Numbered from the stretch's first letter, positions 7,563-15,315 are shown. The stretch is 39,704 nucleotides of DNA from CAZPWF01 sp964590725 (GCA_964590725.1 CAZPWF010000007.1:1-39704), one strand, 5' to 3'. The notes: a model not told the origin generated them from the letters alone. Program-made: numbers and translations.

Positions 7563-8999
7563 CTATACTTTGTCATGTTTCGGGAAAAGTGTACCATCAA
7601 TAGTTCGGACGACACCTTCTTCGAATACGTGTCGTATTTTGGTTGATGTTTCAGGCATAAAAGGTTCGAGCAGCCCCGCAATCTCTAGTAAGCAAGCTGT
7701 TTGATACGCAAGTAATTCCCTGAGATGATCTGGGTCACCTTTTTTATGAACTTCCCAGGGTTTGGTTTCGTCAATATACTGATTAACCCCTCTAACCTGC
7801 TCCCAAACTTCATCTAAGGCTCGATCAAAACGGCAATCTTCTATCGCCTGCCAATATTGTGCAACATCATGCGAAGCAGAGGGTGTTTCACCAATAATTC
7901 CATTCTGATATTGCTTTATCATAGCTGCTGTTCGCTGTACAGCGTTTCCGAGCTCGTTAGCAAGTTCGTTATTATAAGCCCTTTCAAGTTTTTCCCAACT
8001 AAAATCGCCATCGCCATATGATGAAATATGTCGCAAAAAGTAATAGCGAAATACGTCGGCACTGTACTTATCTACTACTTCCTTGGGATGCACTACTAAA
8101 CCAGTGCTCTTACTAATTTTTTGCCCTGTTATTGTAATAAATCCGTGCACATACAGAGTCTTGGGTAAAGGCAATTCAAGACCGTACAATATACCAGGCC
8201 AAATAGCCGCATGAAAGCGTAATATGTCCTTACCAATAACCTGTACATTAGCGGGCCAAAATTTCTTAAAATCGGCGTGCTCCGGATAACCCAGCACAGT
8301 TATATAGTTCAGTAAAGCTTCAAACCAGACGTACATGACCTGAGTCTCATCGCCTGGCACTGGAATCCCCCAAGATATTTTATCTTTTGGCCGAGAAATA
8401 CTAATATCTTCCAAGCCTTCGTTTAAAACATAGAGAATTTCATGTTTTTTCTCTTTAGGAATCACCCTAAATGACCCTTCTTCGATTGCCTTTTTAATCT
8501 TTGGGGCGTATTTACTTAGTGCGAAGTAGTAATTTTCCTCTTCGATTTTTTCATATGGCTTGTCATGATTTGGGCATATACCTTTGTTATCTTTTGCAAC
8601 CGACTCAGTGACAAAAGCCTCACAGCCTATGCAGTACCAACCAGAATATTTGCCTTTATATATATCTTTTTTCAGAGCTTTCCAAATTAGTTGAGCGCGT
8701 TGTTCGTGTCCTGCGTCGGTTGTTCTGACAAATCGATCATTACTAATGTTGAGCAGCTTGCCCAGATCTCTAAAATTTTGGCTCATCTGATCTGCAAAGG
8801 CTTTAGTCTCTAATCCTAACTCTTTAGCTTTATCGGCGATCTTTCCACCGTGCTCATCAGAGCCAGTGCTAAAAATAACTGATTTTTTTTGCTGCCTAGC
8901 GGCGCGCGCCAACACATCTGCTTGCACAAGTTCCATACCAAAACCGATATGTGGTTCGCCGTTAACGTATGGAATTGAAGTAGTCACGTAATAGTTCAT
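7563..8999 (-). CDS. metG: Methionyl-tRNA synthetase
   Basis: Charges tRNA-Met in the cytoplasm. At 478 aa it has the catalytic and anticodon-binding domains but no C-terminal EMAP-like dimerisation domain, so it is a compact form. Visible are the class I start YYVTTSIPYVNGEPHIGF, a zinc knuckle of CIGC followed by CPNH (about residues 123-142) and KISKSTG near 297. The HIGH signature reads HIGF, replacing the last His; the codon TTT is clear. The anticodon-domain segment NNELANELGN fits the family. It is transcribed with tatD downstream and probably from the extended -10 box about 110 nt upstream. Confidence 0.96.
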   Translation of the reverse strand: MNYYVTTSIPYVNGEPHIGFGMELVQADVLARAARQQKKSVIFSTGSDEHGGKIADKAKELGLETKAFADQMSQNFRDLGKLLNISNDRFVRTTDAGHEQRAQLIWKALKKDIYKGKYSGWYCIGCEAFVTESVAKDNKGICPNHDKPYEKIEEENYYFALSKYAPKIKKAIEEGSFRVIPKEKKHEILYVLNEGLEDISISRPKDKISWGIPVPGDETQVMYVWFEALLNYITVLGYPEHADFKKFWPANVQVIGKDILRFHAAIWPGILYGLELPLPKTLYVHGFITITGQKISKSTGLVVHPKEVVDKYSADVFRYYFLRHISSYGDGDFSWEKLERAYNNELANELGNAVQRTAAMIKQYQNGIIGETPSASHDVAQYWQAIEDCRFDRALDEVWEQVRGVNQYIDETKPWEVHKKGDPDHLRELLAYQTACLLEIAGLLEPFMPETSTKIRHVFEEGVVRTIDGTLFPKHDKV

Positions 9000-9111
9000 A
9001 TATTTAGTCTAACCTTTGTTTACGTTCAATGAAATAGAGAGAAAATACACTAAGCCCGTTTGGGCATATTCATAGTTTGCGTCATTGATTTCGTATAATT
9101 CATTTGGTCTG

Positions 9112-9117
9112 ATTATA
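9112..9117 (-). promoter_or_regulatory. Extended -10 promoter upstream of metG
   Basis: On the minus strand TGCTATAAT gives an extended -10 element with a predicted start near 9105. This leaves a leader of about 105 nt before metG. The leader contains a small perfect hairpin GCCC-AAAC-GGGC (9065-9054). No T-box sequence is seen. Confidence 0.45.
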
Positions 9118-9132
9118 GCAAATACTGACCAT

Positions 9133-9447
9133 CTATGCCCAATTGCGTTTCTGATTTATTGCTTCTTTATCCCTAAAGGCCTTTTCTAGATCAATGTTTA
9201 ACCTATTACACAGGTCTAGTAGTAACCAAAACACATCAGCAGCTTCTTCTTCGAGGTCGTGTATTTTAGATGTCGAATCCGTCTTGATGCCGGCTACTTT
9301 ACGGGCTGCTTTGGCAAATTCACCGCTTTCTTCCAAAAATAACATAAAAACTTCAGCCACAGTTTCCTTATCAAACCCACGCTCTACTACTAATTGTTTG
9401 ATTAAGTTCTGGTATTGAGCCAGTGAGGTATTTTCTGGTAAGTCCAT
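9133..9447 (-). CDS. MazG-like nucleotide pyrophosphohydrolase
   Basis: A small all-alpha NTP pyrophosphatase of the MazG/dUTPase superfamily, likely removing non-canonical or excess NTPs. The 104 aa are typical of the single-domain group. The metal-binding pattern is visible as EESGEFAKAARK (EExxE) near residue 31 and DLEEEAADVFWLLLDL (ExxD) near residue 64. It is probably read from its own leaderless promoter (TATAAT, six bases, ATG). The exact substrate cannot be read from sequence. Confidence 0.85.
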   Translation of the reverse strand: MDLPENTSLAQYQNLIKQLVVERGFDKETVAEVFMLFLEESGEFAKAARKVAGIKTDSTSKIHDLEEEAADVFWLLLDLCNRLNIDLEKAFRDKEAINQKRNWA

Positions 9448-9453
9448 GCTCGA

Positions 9454-9459
9454 ATTATA
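9454..9459 (-). promoter_or_regulatory. -10 box for leaderless MazG-like mRNA
   Basis: Consensus TATAAT, six bases (TCGAGC), then the ATG at 9447. This predicts transcription starting at the A of the start codon. Confidence 0.65.
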
Positions 9460-9460
9460 A

Positions 9461-9628
9461 CTATTTACTTGAAAGATGCCATAAACTGCAATGAGAGCAT
9501 TTGTACGACTTCAGCGGAAGCCCTCGCTGCCAATCAATTGCAACTGCACTACCATCGGCTTCTTTTTTTGTGTCAAAAACGAGTTTTTCGGCACACGGCA
9601 TCTTCGTTTTATCATCTTGTTCGTTCAT
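9461..9628 (-). CDS. Small zinc-ribbon-like protein, 55 aa
   Basis: A short protein with one Cys near the N terminus (MPCAEKLVF) and CSHC followed by WHL near the C terminus (SYKCSHCSLWHLS). This pattern resembles the small zinc-ribbon proteins common in Actinobacteria and phages. The ATG at 9628 is chosen over further-upstream codons because AAGGA lies 8 nt before it. The gene start overlaps the end of the trehalase gene by 17 nt, so coupled translation is likely. Function unknown. Confidence 0.65.
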   Translation of the reverse strand: MNEQDDKTKMPCAEKLVFDTKKEADGSAVAIDWQRGLPLKSYKCSHCSLWHLSSK

Positions 9629-10892
9629 CAACATAATCCTTACATAGTCTTTCAAACACCGCGTTAGTCCAGCCAAAACCAGTCTGAGATGGGTATACAC
9701 CTTTAACAGGCGGCTTATCAGGATTCACGACATTATATTTCTCTAGAAAAACTTTATGCTCATTAAACCAATCCAGGTTAGTTTTTAGCCACTTCATAGC
9801 TATTCTTTTAGCATCTTCATGATAGCCATAACGCTCTAGTCCCTTAATAGTTATGTACTGCAATGGCGCCCATCCATTAGGGTACGCCCACTGTGTCGGC
9901 ATTGCGCCTGGTACATATTGATTTAGCATTTGCGTATCGGTAGTGGATAGCCCACCACGGTTCTCGAAGCGCTTGAGAGCTTTGACAAGCTGTTCGGCTT
10001 GTTTATCGTCGACCATACCCGCCCACATCGGATAAAAAGTTGCCAACGAACTTACTGTGCCTCGTTTTTCTTTAACATAGTTATAGTCGTAGTACAGACC
10101 TTTTAAATTACTCCACATGTTCTCATTCATGACACGTTTACGATGCTCGGCTGCAACTTCCCAAGCCGCGGCAGTTCGAGTATCTTTGATTAACCTGTAG
10201 TACTTGGCGAAATCCATTTCATACTTGTAAAGCAATGCGTTCAAATCCACTGGCACATATTGAAGAGCTTTTCGATTAAACCGTGTCGTCATATCCCAGC
10301 CGCTTTCAGCTTCGGCTAGATCGTTTAACAAGTTGATATCATAATATCTGCTCAGGCCTTGAAACACCCTGCGTGCATTAGGTTTCGCAATACCCATCCA
10401 AACTGTTTCATATTCCATTTCGGCAATCGCCATCATACGCTTGAGCCATTTAATATTTGGCTCATAAGTCTGATAAACTTCCCAAATATAAGAGGTTAGA
10501 AACGGTGGTTGTGAACGCCCTGTCAGATAGGTGCGTGAAGCGTTAGGGATAATACTATAGCGTTCATACATACTAACTAAATTCTCAAGCATCCCTTCCA
10601 CTAACGATTTATGTGCATCATCCATGATTCCCTGCGCCATAAAATAACTATCCCAGTAATACATTTCATTGAAGTCAAAATCATGACCTTCTTCAAAAGC
10701 CGGTACCAAGTAAGGTTTCGGTAAGCCTAATAAACTCTCATCATCTTTTGGATGAAAGCGTTCAAGTTTGTGCCAATATTGAGCAATATAATCTCTTGAT
10801 TCCACAACATCTTCAGATGTTAGATCATGGTTTCTTCTTAAAAACGAAAATCCTCTGACCTTATTGGTAACTTTTTTTGCCTTATCAATCAT
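9612..10892 (-). CDS. Trehalase, glycoside hydrolase family 37
   Basis: Hydrolyses alpha,alpha-trehalose to two glucose molecules. The 426 residues are shorter than typical GH37 (500-560), and there is no signal peptide, so a cytoplasmic enzyme is expected. Family signatures are present: FDFNEMYYWDSYF (about residues 72-84), ESGWDMTTRF with the catalytic acid equivalent at D200, QWAYPNGWAPLQ (334-345) and LEKYNV with the catalytic base equivalent at E384, then GFGWTN (405-410). The residue numbering is mine; the assignment rests on the E. coli TreA Asp312/Glu496 motifs. The Glu usual in the GEYxxQ stretch is Val here. It gives access to host or environmental trehalose as glucose. Confidence 0.9.
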   Translation of the reverse strand: MIDKAKKVTNKVRGFSFLRRNHDLTSEDVVESRDYIAQYWHKLERFHPKDDESLLGLPKPYLVPAFEEGHDFDFNEMYYWDSYFMAQGIMDDAHKSLVEGMLENLVSMYERYSIIPNASRTYLTGRSQPPFLTSYIWEVYQTYEPNIKWLKRMMAIAEMEYETVWMGIAKPNARRVFQGLSRYYDINLLNDLAEAESGWDMTTRFNRKALQYVPVDLNALLYKYEMDFAKYYRLIKDTRTAAAWEVAAEHRKRVMNENMWSNLKGLYYDYNYVKEKRGTVSSLATFYPMWAGMVDDKQAEQLVKALKRFENRGGLSTTDTQMLNQYVPGAMPTQWAYPNGWAPLQYITIKGLERYGYHEDAKRIAMKWLKTNLDWFNEHKVFLEKYNVVNPDKPPVKGVYPSQTGFGWTNAVFERLCKDYVDERTR

Positions 10893-10940
10893 ATTAGACT
10901 CAGACTAACGGCTGACGATAGTGCGGTCAAGCGCTTTACA

Positions 10941-11228
10941 CTAAAGATACATGAACGCCATCAGAATCAGGACAAATATACCTAATAATTGCCGAAAATA
11001 GCTATCACCCCTTATCATTTCTAGCAATGCCCAAATAATTAGACTTATCGCTCCTATAGCTTTAGAAATTTGTGATAATTGGCTACTTGCTCCAAACACA
11101 ATTTGAACAAAAATCGTAACAATCCAAATAATAAGTGGTACATTTGGGCGCTGCCAAATAGTCAGTTTACCTTCACCGTCTAGCCAAAATCGGTCGCCAA
11201 ACGTTTCTTTTCTCTTTCTTTTGCGCAT
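10941..11228 (-). CDS. Small membrane protein, 95 aa
   Basis: Not recognised. A positively charged N terminus (MRKRKRKETFGDRF) is followed by about three hydrophobic segments (roughly residues 31-48, 55-68 and 79-95). The ATG lies six bases after TAAAAT, which fits the leaderless pattern of this region. That -10 box sits across the end of the upstream FKBP gene. No conserved catalytic motif is visible. Confidence 0.7.
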   Translation of the reverse strand: MRKRKRKETFGDRFWLDGEGKLTIWQRPNVPLIIWIVTIFVQIVFGASSQLSQISKAIGAISLIIWALLEMIRGDSYFRQLLGIFVLILMAFMYL

Positions 11229-11234
11229 ACCCCT

Positions 11235-11240
11235 ATTTTA
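11235..11240 (-). promoter_or_regulatory. -10 box for leaderless orf95 mRNA
   Basis: TAAAAT, six bases (AGGGGT), then the ATG at 11228. The AGGGG is only one base from the ATG, too close to act as a Shine-Dalgarno sequence. Confidence 0.45.
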
Positions 11241-11900
11241 CTCGACTTCGAGTAGTTCTATATCAAATATCATAAGTGTATTCGGCGGTATGGGGTCTCG
11301 TCCATCCTTGCCGTAGCCAACAGCAGGTGGCACTATTACTCGTCGTTTGCCGCCAACCTTCATACCAACAGTACCCTGCTCTAAACCTAAAACAACCTCA
11401 TGTTTACCAGGTGTGTAGACAAGTGGTTTTGGCTGTTGGCCAACTTTTTCTGGTTTAGTTTGATCAAATATCTGACCGCTCGTAAAACGACCAGTGTAAT
11501 ATATTGCAACTTTTTTATTAGCTACCGCTTCTTTGCCAGTGCCAGCTTTGATTTCACCAAACATGGCCTCTGTTTTATCTTTATACTTTTCGTATTGGCT
11601 AAAGTCTTCTTTTTGTTGGGGTTTAGTATTTCCAGATGTGCCTCCAGTTGGCGTGCCACCCGTAGAGTCACCCAGAGTTTGACCTTGACCCATATCAATA
11701 CCAGCCCCCAGACCGCCGTTATCTCCGACGCTCAGACTAGAGCCTTCGCTAGTCTGAATATTATTGCTTGCTACCGTTTTTGTTACCGCTTTCTTGGCAG
11801 TTTGTGTGTTTGAAGCATGCCATATCGCAAGCCCTACACCTCCGATAATGGCTAGCATACTCATTCCAAGTACCCCAGCGATAATTGTTTCTTTTTTCAT
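11238..11900 (-). CDS. Membrane-anchored FKBP-type peptidyl-prolyl isomerase
   Basis: An FKBP domain that speeds cis-trans proline isomerisation and assists folding outside the membrane. The 220 aa have an N-terminal membrane segment (about residues 8-28), a Gly/Ser/Thr-rich linker with many glycines (about 45-95), and the FKBP domain (about 110-220): AIYYTGRFTSGQIFDQT, LVYTPGKHEVVLGLEQGTVGMKVGGKRRVIVPPAVGYG and PPNTLMIFDIELLEVE. These are the classic FKBP strands and flap. It is preceded by a TTGTTC-17-TACAAT promoter. Confidence 0.93.
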   Translation of the reverse strand: MKKETIIAGVLGMSMLAIIGGVGLAIWHASNTQTAKKAVTKTVASNNIQTSEGSSLSVGDNGGLGAGIDMGQGQTLGDSTGGTPTGGTSGNTKPQQKEDFSQYEKYKDKTEAMFGEIKAGTGKEAVANKKVAIYYTGRFTSGQIFDQTKPEKVGQQPKPLVYTPGKHEVVLGLEQGTVGMKVGGKRRVIVPPAVGYGKDGRDPIPPNTLMIFDIELLEVE

Positions 11901-11909
11901 CTCTTATCT

Positions 11910-11938
11910 ATTGTATGTGATTACCGAAACTGGAACAA
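11910..11938 (-). promoter_or_regulatory. Promoter of the FKBP gene
   Basis: On the minus strand TTGTTC (11938-11933), 17-base spacer, TACAAT (11915-11910), then nine bases to the ATG at 11900. The leader would be only about 2-3 nt. Confidence 0.55.
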
Positions 11939-11989
11939 ATAGATAAACTTTCATACTGGTCAAAAAACGGACTACATAAATACTATGCC

Positions 11990-13729
11990 CTATCTGTTGA
12001 GAGCATACTCTAATTTTGCTATGTTATCATTTTTTATAACACTCAGAACTAATTCATAACCTATGCCCTGCGACGAAAGATAGTCGTTTATTTGTTGATC
12101 GTTACTTCTATTCTTTATACCCATTTGCTCCATCTCAATGCACGCATTAATGCTTCCGTAAACAGCTTGAGCCAAGAGATTGTCGCCAGCAGGTGAGTAG
12201 CGTCGGAAGTTTTCCCCAATATTGTCGAGTATTTTTTGCCAAAATTCGTCTATTTCTGATATTTGAGTTTCATTCAATACGACATAAATCTCCGAAAATA
12301 AGCGAAGTCTATTTAATGGATCTGTTATTCCATCAATTTCTGCAATCTTTACCTTAACAAGCTGTTCAAGTCGACCATTTATCTCTAATTGCCGCCAACT
12401 CTGATCATCAACAACCGAACCGCTTTCTATTGTCGCAGCCTGCCACGCCGACAATCCAGCTTCGATTTCCGACCCAATCATGTCAACTTGCTGTTGGTTT
12501 TGAGACATCTCGTCGCCGCGAAGATCATGAGAATACAGTCCAGTGCCAAGTGCATGTAATGATGTAGCATATTTACATAACTCGCACATGGCTCTGTAAT
12601 CATCATAGGGGTTATAGTTCGTAACATCCACCTCCCGAGTTTCTCGTCCTAGGATTGTATTCGAAAACTCTCTCCAGCTATAGTAGCTCTCTCCAAAATC
12701 GTTAAGAGCAATCTTGTAGTTCTCTTCCAGTGATAATAAGATCGATCTAACAATCTCAGGCTGATTGTGACTTATTAAGCTCTTAATGGCCCTCGCCGTC
12801 TCAAAGCACCCGGCTTTCCAAGAATCACGACCACAAACATCACCCTTCACATGCTTATAGGCAAGTTTTAGTTCAGATACTGAATTTGGATTGTCTATTA
12901 TCTTATAGGCTATTTCTTTTTCTAATAAAGAGTATGGGCCAGACTGTAAAACATATTTTTCATATAGATTTCTGGCCTTTTCATCACCAGCCATGCCCAA
13001 AACGCGCAATGATAGCAAATTATTATTGAAATCATCTCGATGTCTGCGGCGATAATCTTCAGATTCTGAACTAAAAGAATTACGGTATTCATTTGAGGCT
13101 ATAGAATATTTCAGGGCTTTGGAACAATGCTTTCTAAGGTGCCTGGATTCAATGATTGGCCTGTGGCCATCTTGGCTCTGACTTAATATTTCATAGCAAC
13201 GAGCAAGCATGTTTGAAGGCTCGGTTTTAGCATATAAGCGAGCAACCCTGCCAGCCTGCTCATAGTAACCATTTTGCTCATGAGATAACACAAGCTGTCT
13301 GACGGATGTCTCGGAATCTTCCAGTTTATACTCAAGCAATGCTTTAGCTTTCGTATCATTAGTACTATCACGATATCCCCTAGTAATTAATTCACAAAGA
13401 AGCCTAAACTGGTCTTGTGGATCCTCGAGTCTGTCCTCTAGGCCAGTCATCATTCCGATAATCTCTTCATCGACCACGTCTAGACCAGCCAAATATACAT
13501 CGATCAGATTTTTGGATTCTTGGAGAGTATTTATCACTTCAACCGCGCCGACAGTGTCACCTATTGTTACTAGGTTTGCTGCGAATTGCCCATACATTAC
13601 GTCGTTAGCCTTAGAAGTCTTTCCGGCAAGAGTTTCGGCAACCTCCAAGTAATATCTCGGCGTCTCAAATTCAAGCCAAGGATTTTGCTCAATTGCAAGA
13701 CTTTCAGGTTGACGAAGAAGTTGCTCCAT
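11990..13729 (-). CDS. Hypothetical helical-repeat protein, 579 aa
   Basis: Not recognised. The protein is cytoplasmic by composition (no signal peptide or membrane helix), acidic and helix-rich. Recurrent segments in the N-terminal third such as YYLEVAETLAGK, FAANLVTIGDTVGAVEVINTL, FRLLCELITRGY and YYEQAGRVARLYAKTEPSNMLARCYEIL resemble degenerate TPR or solenoid helices. No catalytic motif was found. It is monocistronic and is preceded by TTGCAT-16-TAATCT seven bases before the ATG. It lies at the border of the accessory-looking region. Confidence 0.75.
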   Translation of the reverse strand: MEQLLRQPESLAIEQNPWLEFETPRYYLEVAETLAGKTSKANDVMYGQFAANLVTIGDTVGAVEVINTLQESKNLIDVYLAGLDVVDEEIIGMMTGLEDRLEDPQDQFRLLCELITRGYRDSTNDTKAKALLEYKLEDSETSVRQLVLSHEQNGYYEQAGRVARLYAKTEPSNMLARCYEILSQSQDGHRPIIESRHLRKHCSKALKYSIASNEYRNSFSSESEDYRRRHRDDFNNNLLSLRVLGMAGDEKARNLYEKYVLQSGPYSLLEKEIAYKIIDNPNSVSELKLAYKHVKGDVCGRDSWKAGCFETARAIKSLISHNQPEIVRSILLSLEENYKIALNDFGESYYSWREFSNTILGRETREVDVTNYNPYDDYRAMCELCKYATSLHALGTGLYSHDLRGDEMSQNQQQVDMIGSEIEAGLSAWQAATIESGSVVDDQSWRQLEINGRLEQLVKVKIAEIDGITDPLNRLRLFSEIYVVLNETQISEIDEFWQKILDNIGENFRRYSPAGDNLLAQAVYGSINACIEMEQMGIKNRSNDQQINDYLSSQGIGYELVLSVIKNDNIAKLEYALNR

Positions 13730-13736
13730 ACATTTA

Positions 13737-13764
13737 AGATTAATTCACTGCGCCGACAATGCAA
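13737..13764 (-). promoter_or_regulatory. Promoter of the 579-aa gene
   Basis: On the minus strand TTGCAT (13764-13759), 16-base spacer, TAATCT (13742-13737), then seven bases to the ATG at 13729. A leaderless or near-leaderless mRNA is predicted. Confidence 0.5.
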
Positions 13765-13811
13765 GCATGAGCATTTTACTTTATTTACCTGGACTCTTTT
13801 GAGTAAAGTAC

Positions 13812-13840
13812 TTGACAAGTTGTATTTTATGTCCTATGCT
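13812..13840 (+). promoter_or_regulatory. Strong promoter for the 14.0 kb leader and gene pair
   Basis: TTGACA (13812-13817), 17-base spacer, TATGCT (13835-13840). The predicted start is near 13847, giving a leader of about 178 nt before the ATG at 14025. It is divergent from the 579-aa gene promoter. Confidence 0.75.
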
Positions 13841-13846
13841 ACCTTG

Positions 13847-14024
13847 TACTGGAATCGAAAGATTCTGATCGCAGGTAAGCATCAAGTGACTTTGGCGATC
13901 ACCGAAAACGGCATTGCCCAAGACGAAGCGGTTTCTAGAAAATTACTAGGCGCCTCCGTGTTAGAGATAAGCAATCGCATACTAAGGCGAAAACTTAACC
14001 AATAACGCTAGGAGGCGTTTTTAT
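13847..14024 (+). promoter_or_regulatory. Structured 5' leader or short ORF upstream of orf120
   Basis: Right after the predicted start is a GAATC-GAAA-GATTC tetraloop hairpin (13852-13865). Next come complementary TGATCGC (13866-13872) and GCGATCA (13895-13901). CGCCTCC (13951-13957) is perfectly complementary to GGAGGCG (14011-14017), which contains the Shine-Dalgarno sequence of orf120. A competing local hairpin AACGC/GCGTT (14004-14019) would show the Shine-Dalgarno core in its loop. The same stretch is also an open frame ending at 14005, but its only ATG (13829) lies upstream of the predicted transcript start. A cis-regulatory RNA is therefore favoured; a peptide from a non-ATG start cannot be excluded. 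Confidence 0.5.
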
Positions 14025-14387
14025 ATGGAAAGAGAAAGAAGATTTTCGTTTGGTTCGTATTTGTACGGTTATTTTGTCGGAGCACTAATAGTTACGGCAA
14101 CGATATCAAGTAGAGACAATTCAGACGAACGTATCGCTGCGGCGCAACGCTACAACAGACAATTAAATGAACAAGTTGCTCCGGAATATCCGGGTTTGCA
14201 AAGTCTAGAAGCTGAAAATAAAAAACAAGCAGAAAATAAGTTTACATTTTCAGTATGTCAGCCTGGTGAAGCGGATAAAAATTGCGAAGGTAACTATAGG
14301 GTCGTCAATAACGTTGCTGCAACCGTTGGAGATATTGTTTGCAGAGTATCAAACCAAGCTAGTACGACAGTAACAACATTAAGATAA
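14025..14387 (+). CDS. Membrane-anchored hypothetical protein, 120 aa
   Basis: Not recognised. A short basic N terminus (MERERRFSFGS) precedes one membrane segment (about residues 12-27, YLYGYFVGALIVTATI). The exported part has a helical Gln/Glu/Asn-rich stretch and a C-terminal domain with three cysteines (SVCQPGEADKNCEGNYRVV and DIVCRV), possibly disulfide-bonded. The AGGAGG Shine-Dalgarno is strong. The next gene starts 12 nt downstream, so the two form a small operon under the structured leader. Confidence 0.7.
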   Translation: MERERRFSFGSYLYGYFVGALIVTATISSRDNSDERIAAAQRYNRQLNEQVAPEYPGLQSLEAENKKQAENKFTFSVCQPGEADKNCEGNYRVVNNVAATVGDIVCRVSNQASTTVTTLR

Positions 14388-14399
14388 GGAGATAATAGT

Positions 14400-14741
14400 A
14401 TGGAAAAAATTAATATTGAACAAGTAATAAGAAGTCTGACGCGAACGGGCTTAGCAGCTACAGGTCTAGGGCTAGCAGCATTAGCAATGACAGGTTGTAG
14501 CGAGGGACAGAGGACTCCTCCGTCATCCGAGCAGGTCCAAAATGAAATGAAATATTTTGATTTAAAAGATGTCAAAGCAGCTAACGGCGAACCAGTTCAT
14601 TGCGTAATGTACGGTTCTCAGTCAGAGGGAACAAATGTATCTAAATCTTGGTTTGGCTTTGACTGTGACTTTCAGGGTACAGCTCAATTCCCGAACGAAA
14701 CGCAGACAGACACTACATCTACATCAGTAAAACAGCGATAA
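14400..14741 (+). CDS. Putative lipoprotein, 113 aa
   Basis: Not recognised beyond its export signal. The N terminus has a charged start, a hydrophobic stretch (GLAATGLGLAALAMTG) and a Cys in MTGC that could serve as a lipobox cysteine near residue 33. The mature part holds two further Cys (PVHCVMYGS and FDCDF) flanking an aromatic KSWFGFDC segment, and a Thr/Ser-rich tail. AAGGAG lies 8 nt before the ATG. It is the second gene of the leader-controlled pair. The frame stays open past its TAA (see the relic at 14742). Confidence 0.7.
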   Translation: MEKINIEQVIRSLTRTGLAATGLGLAALAMTGCSEGQRTPPSSEQVQNEMKYFDLKDVKAANGEPVHCVMYGSQSEGTNVSKSWFGFDCDFQGTAQFPNETQTDTTSTSVKQR

Positions 14742-14840
14742 TTTAGAGTATTTAAGGAGAAAATTATCGAGCGCAGCGTGGGACATCCAGCATGTGTCGA
14801 CGGCAAGCTTACCGAACCTGACTTTGTAGTTACTAAATAG
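14742..14840 (+). pseudogene. Possible relic of a third short gene, or stop-interrupted extension
   Basis: In the same frame as the 113-aa lipoprotein gene, 32 further sense codons follow its TAA and end at TAG (14838-14840). A good AAGGAG (14754-14759) stands six bases before an ATC codon (14766), where a start codon would be expected. The encoded stretch reads IERSVGHPACVDGKLTEP and then DFVVTK. Either a start codon has been lost, or a rare ATC/ATT start is used, or this is chance. Confidence 0.3.
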
Positions 14841-14846
14841 CTAAGA

Positions 14847-15308
14847 TTAAATGGTCGAGGGTGGACAGAAGGACAAGTTAATAGGGACTTTCGGGGTGGT
14901 TATTTGATTCTGATCGATGCTTGCATGAACTATGATCTCAGGGTTCTGGTCGGTAAAACTTACGCCAGTATCACTCTCCACTTTAAATGTTTTTGTTTGA
15001 ACCGGGTTTGTTATAGAGTCAACTTGATCGTTACTATTTAATTGATTTACTTCAACACTGTCACCGATAATAGAAAAAGCATATCTGTTTTTCCAGCGCT
15101 CATGTCTGCCTGGCGCAATTACTTGCACTTTGATGCCAGAACTATCGGTCGGCAATACATTGACAGTTGTATAAGTACAGGATCCCTGCTCTACAGGCGT
15201 TTTTGATGAATTTGCAGATGACTCTGATGTTGTACATGCACCAAGAATGATAGAAATTGCACCGGCTGAAAGTAATGTAGCTCTTCGAACTGAAGTAAGT
15301 TTTTCCAT
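14847..15308 (-). CDS. Putative lipoprotein, 153 aa
   Basis: Not recognised beyond its lipoprotein signal. The N terminus shows basic residues, a hydrophobic core (ATLLSAGAISIILGAC) and the lipobox LGAC with the Cys near residue 25. A Ser/Thr-rich linker follows, then a beta-rich domain with two Cys (GSCTYTTV and LSFCPPS) at its ends. It converges on the 113-aa lipoprotein gene, with similar size and a similar two-Cys plan but no clear sequence identity. A TAAAAT box seven bases before the ATG points to a leaderless mRNA. Confidence 0.75.
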   Translation of the reverse strand: MEKLTSVRRATLLSAGAISIILGACTTSESSANSSKTPVEQGSCTYTTVNVLPTDSSGIKVQVIAPGRHERWKNRYAFSIIGDSVEVNQLNSNDQVDSITNPVQTKTFKVESDTGVSFTDQNPEIIVHASIDQNQITTPKVPINLSFCPPSTI

Positions 15309-15315
15309 GTTCGCT

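Noticed and set aside
7655..7675. GGTTCGA, resembling a tRNA T-loop
   Set aside because: It lies inside metG codons with no matching T-stem, acceptor stem or CCA; not a tRNA.
9054..9065. GCCC-GTTT-GGGC hairpin as a terminator or T-box of metG
   Set aside because: The stem is only 4 bp, without a U-run, and no T-box or anticodon-like elements are seen.
9629..9700. Longer form of the small zinc-ribbon protein
   Set aside because: The extra residues are a shadow of the trehalase C terminus, and the only good ribosome site precedes the ATG at 9628.
13586..14005. Plus-strand open frame of 139 codons
   Set aside because: Its 5' half is antisense to the 579-aa gene and its last ATG is upstream of the predicted transcript start. 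Only the 3' part is discussed, as a leader or possible short peptide.
14798..14812. GTCGAC and AAGCTT close together, as in a cloning polylinker
   Set aside because: The surrounding bases do not match common vector polylinkers, and the stretch is in frame with the upstream gene; taken as chance.
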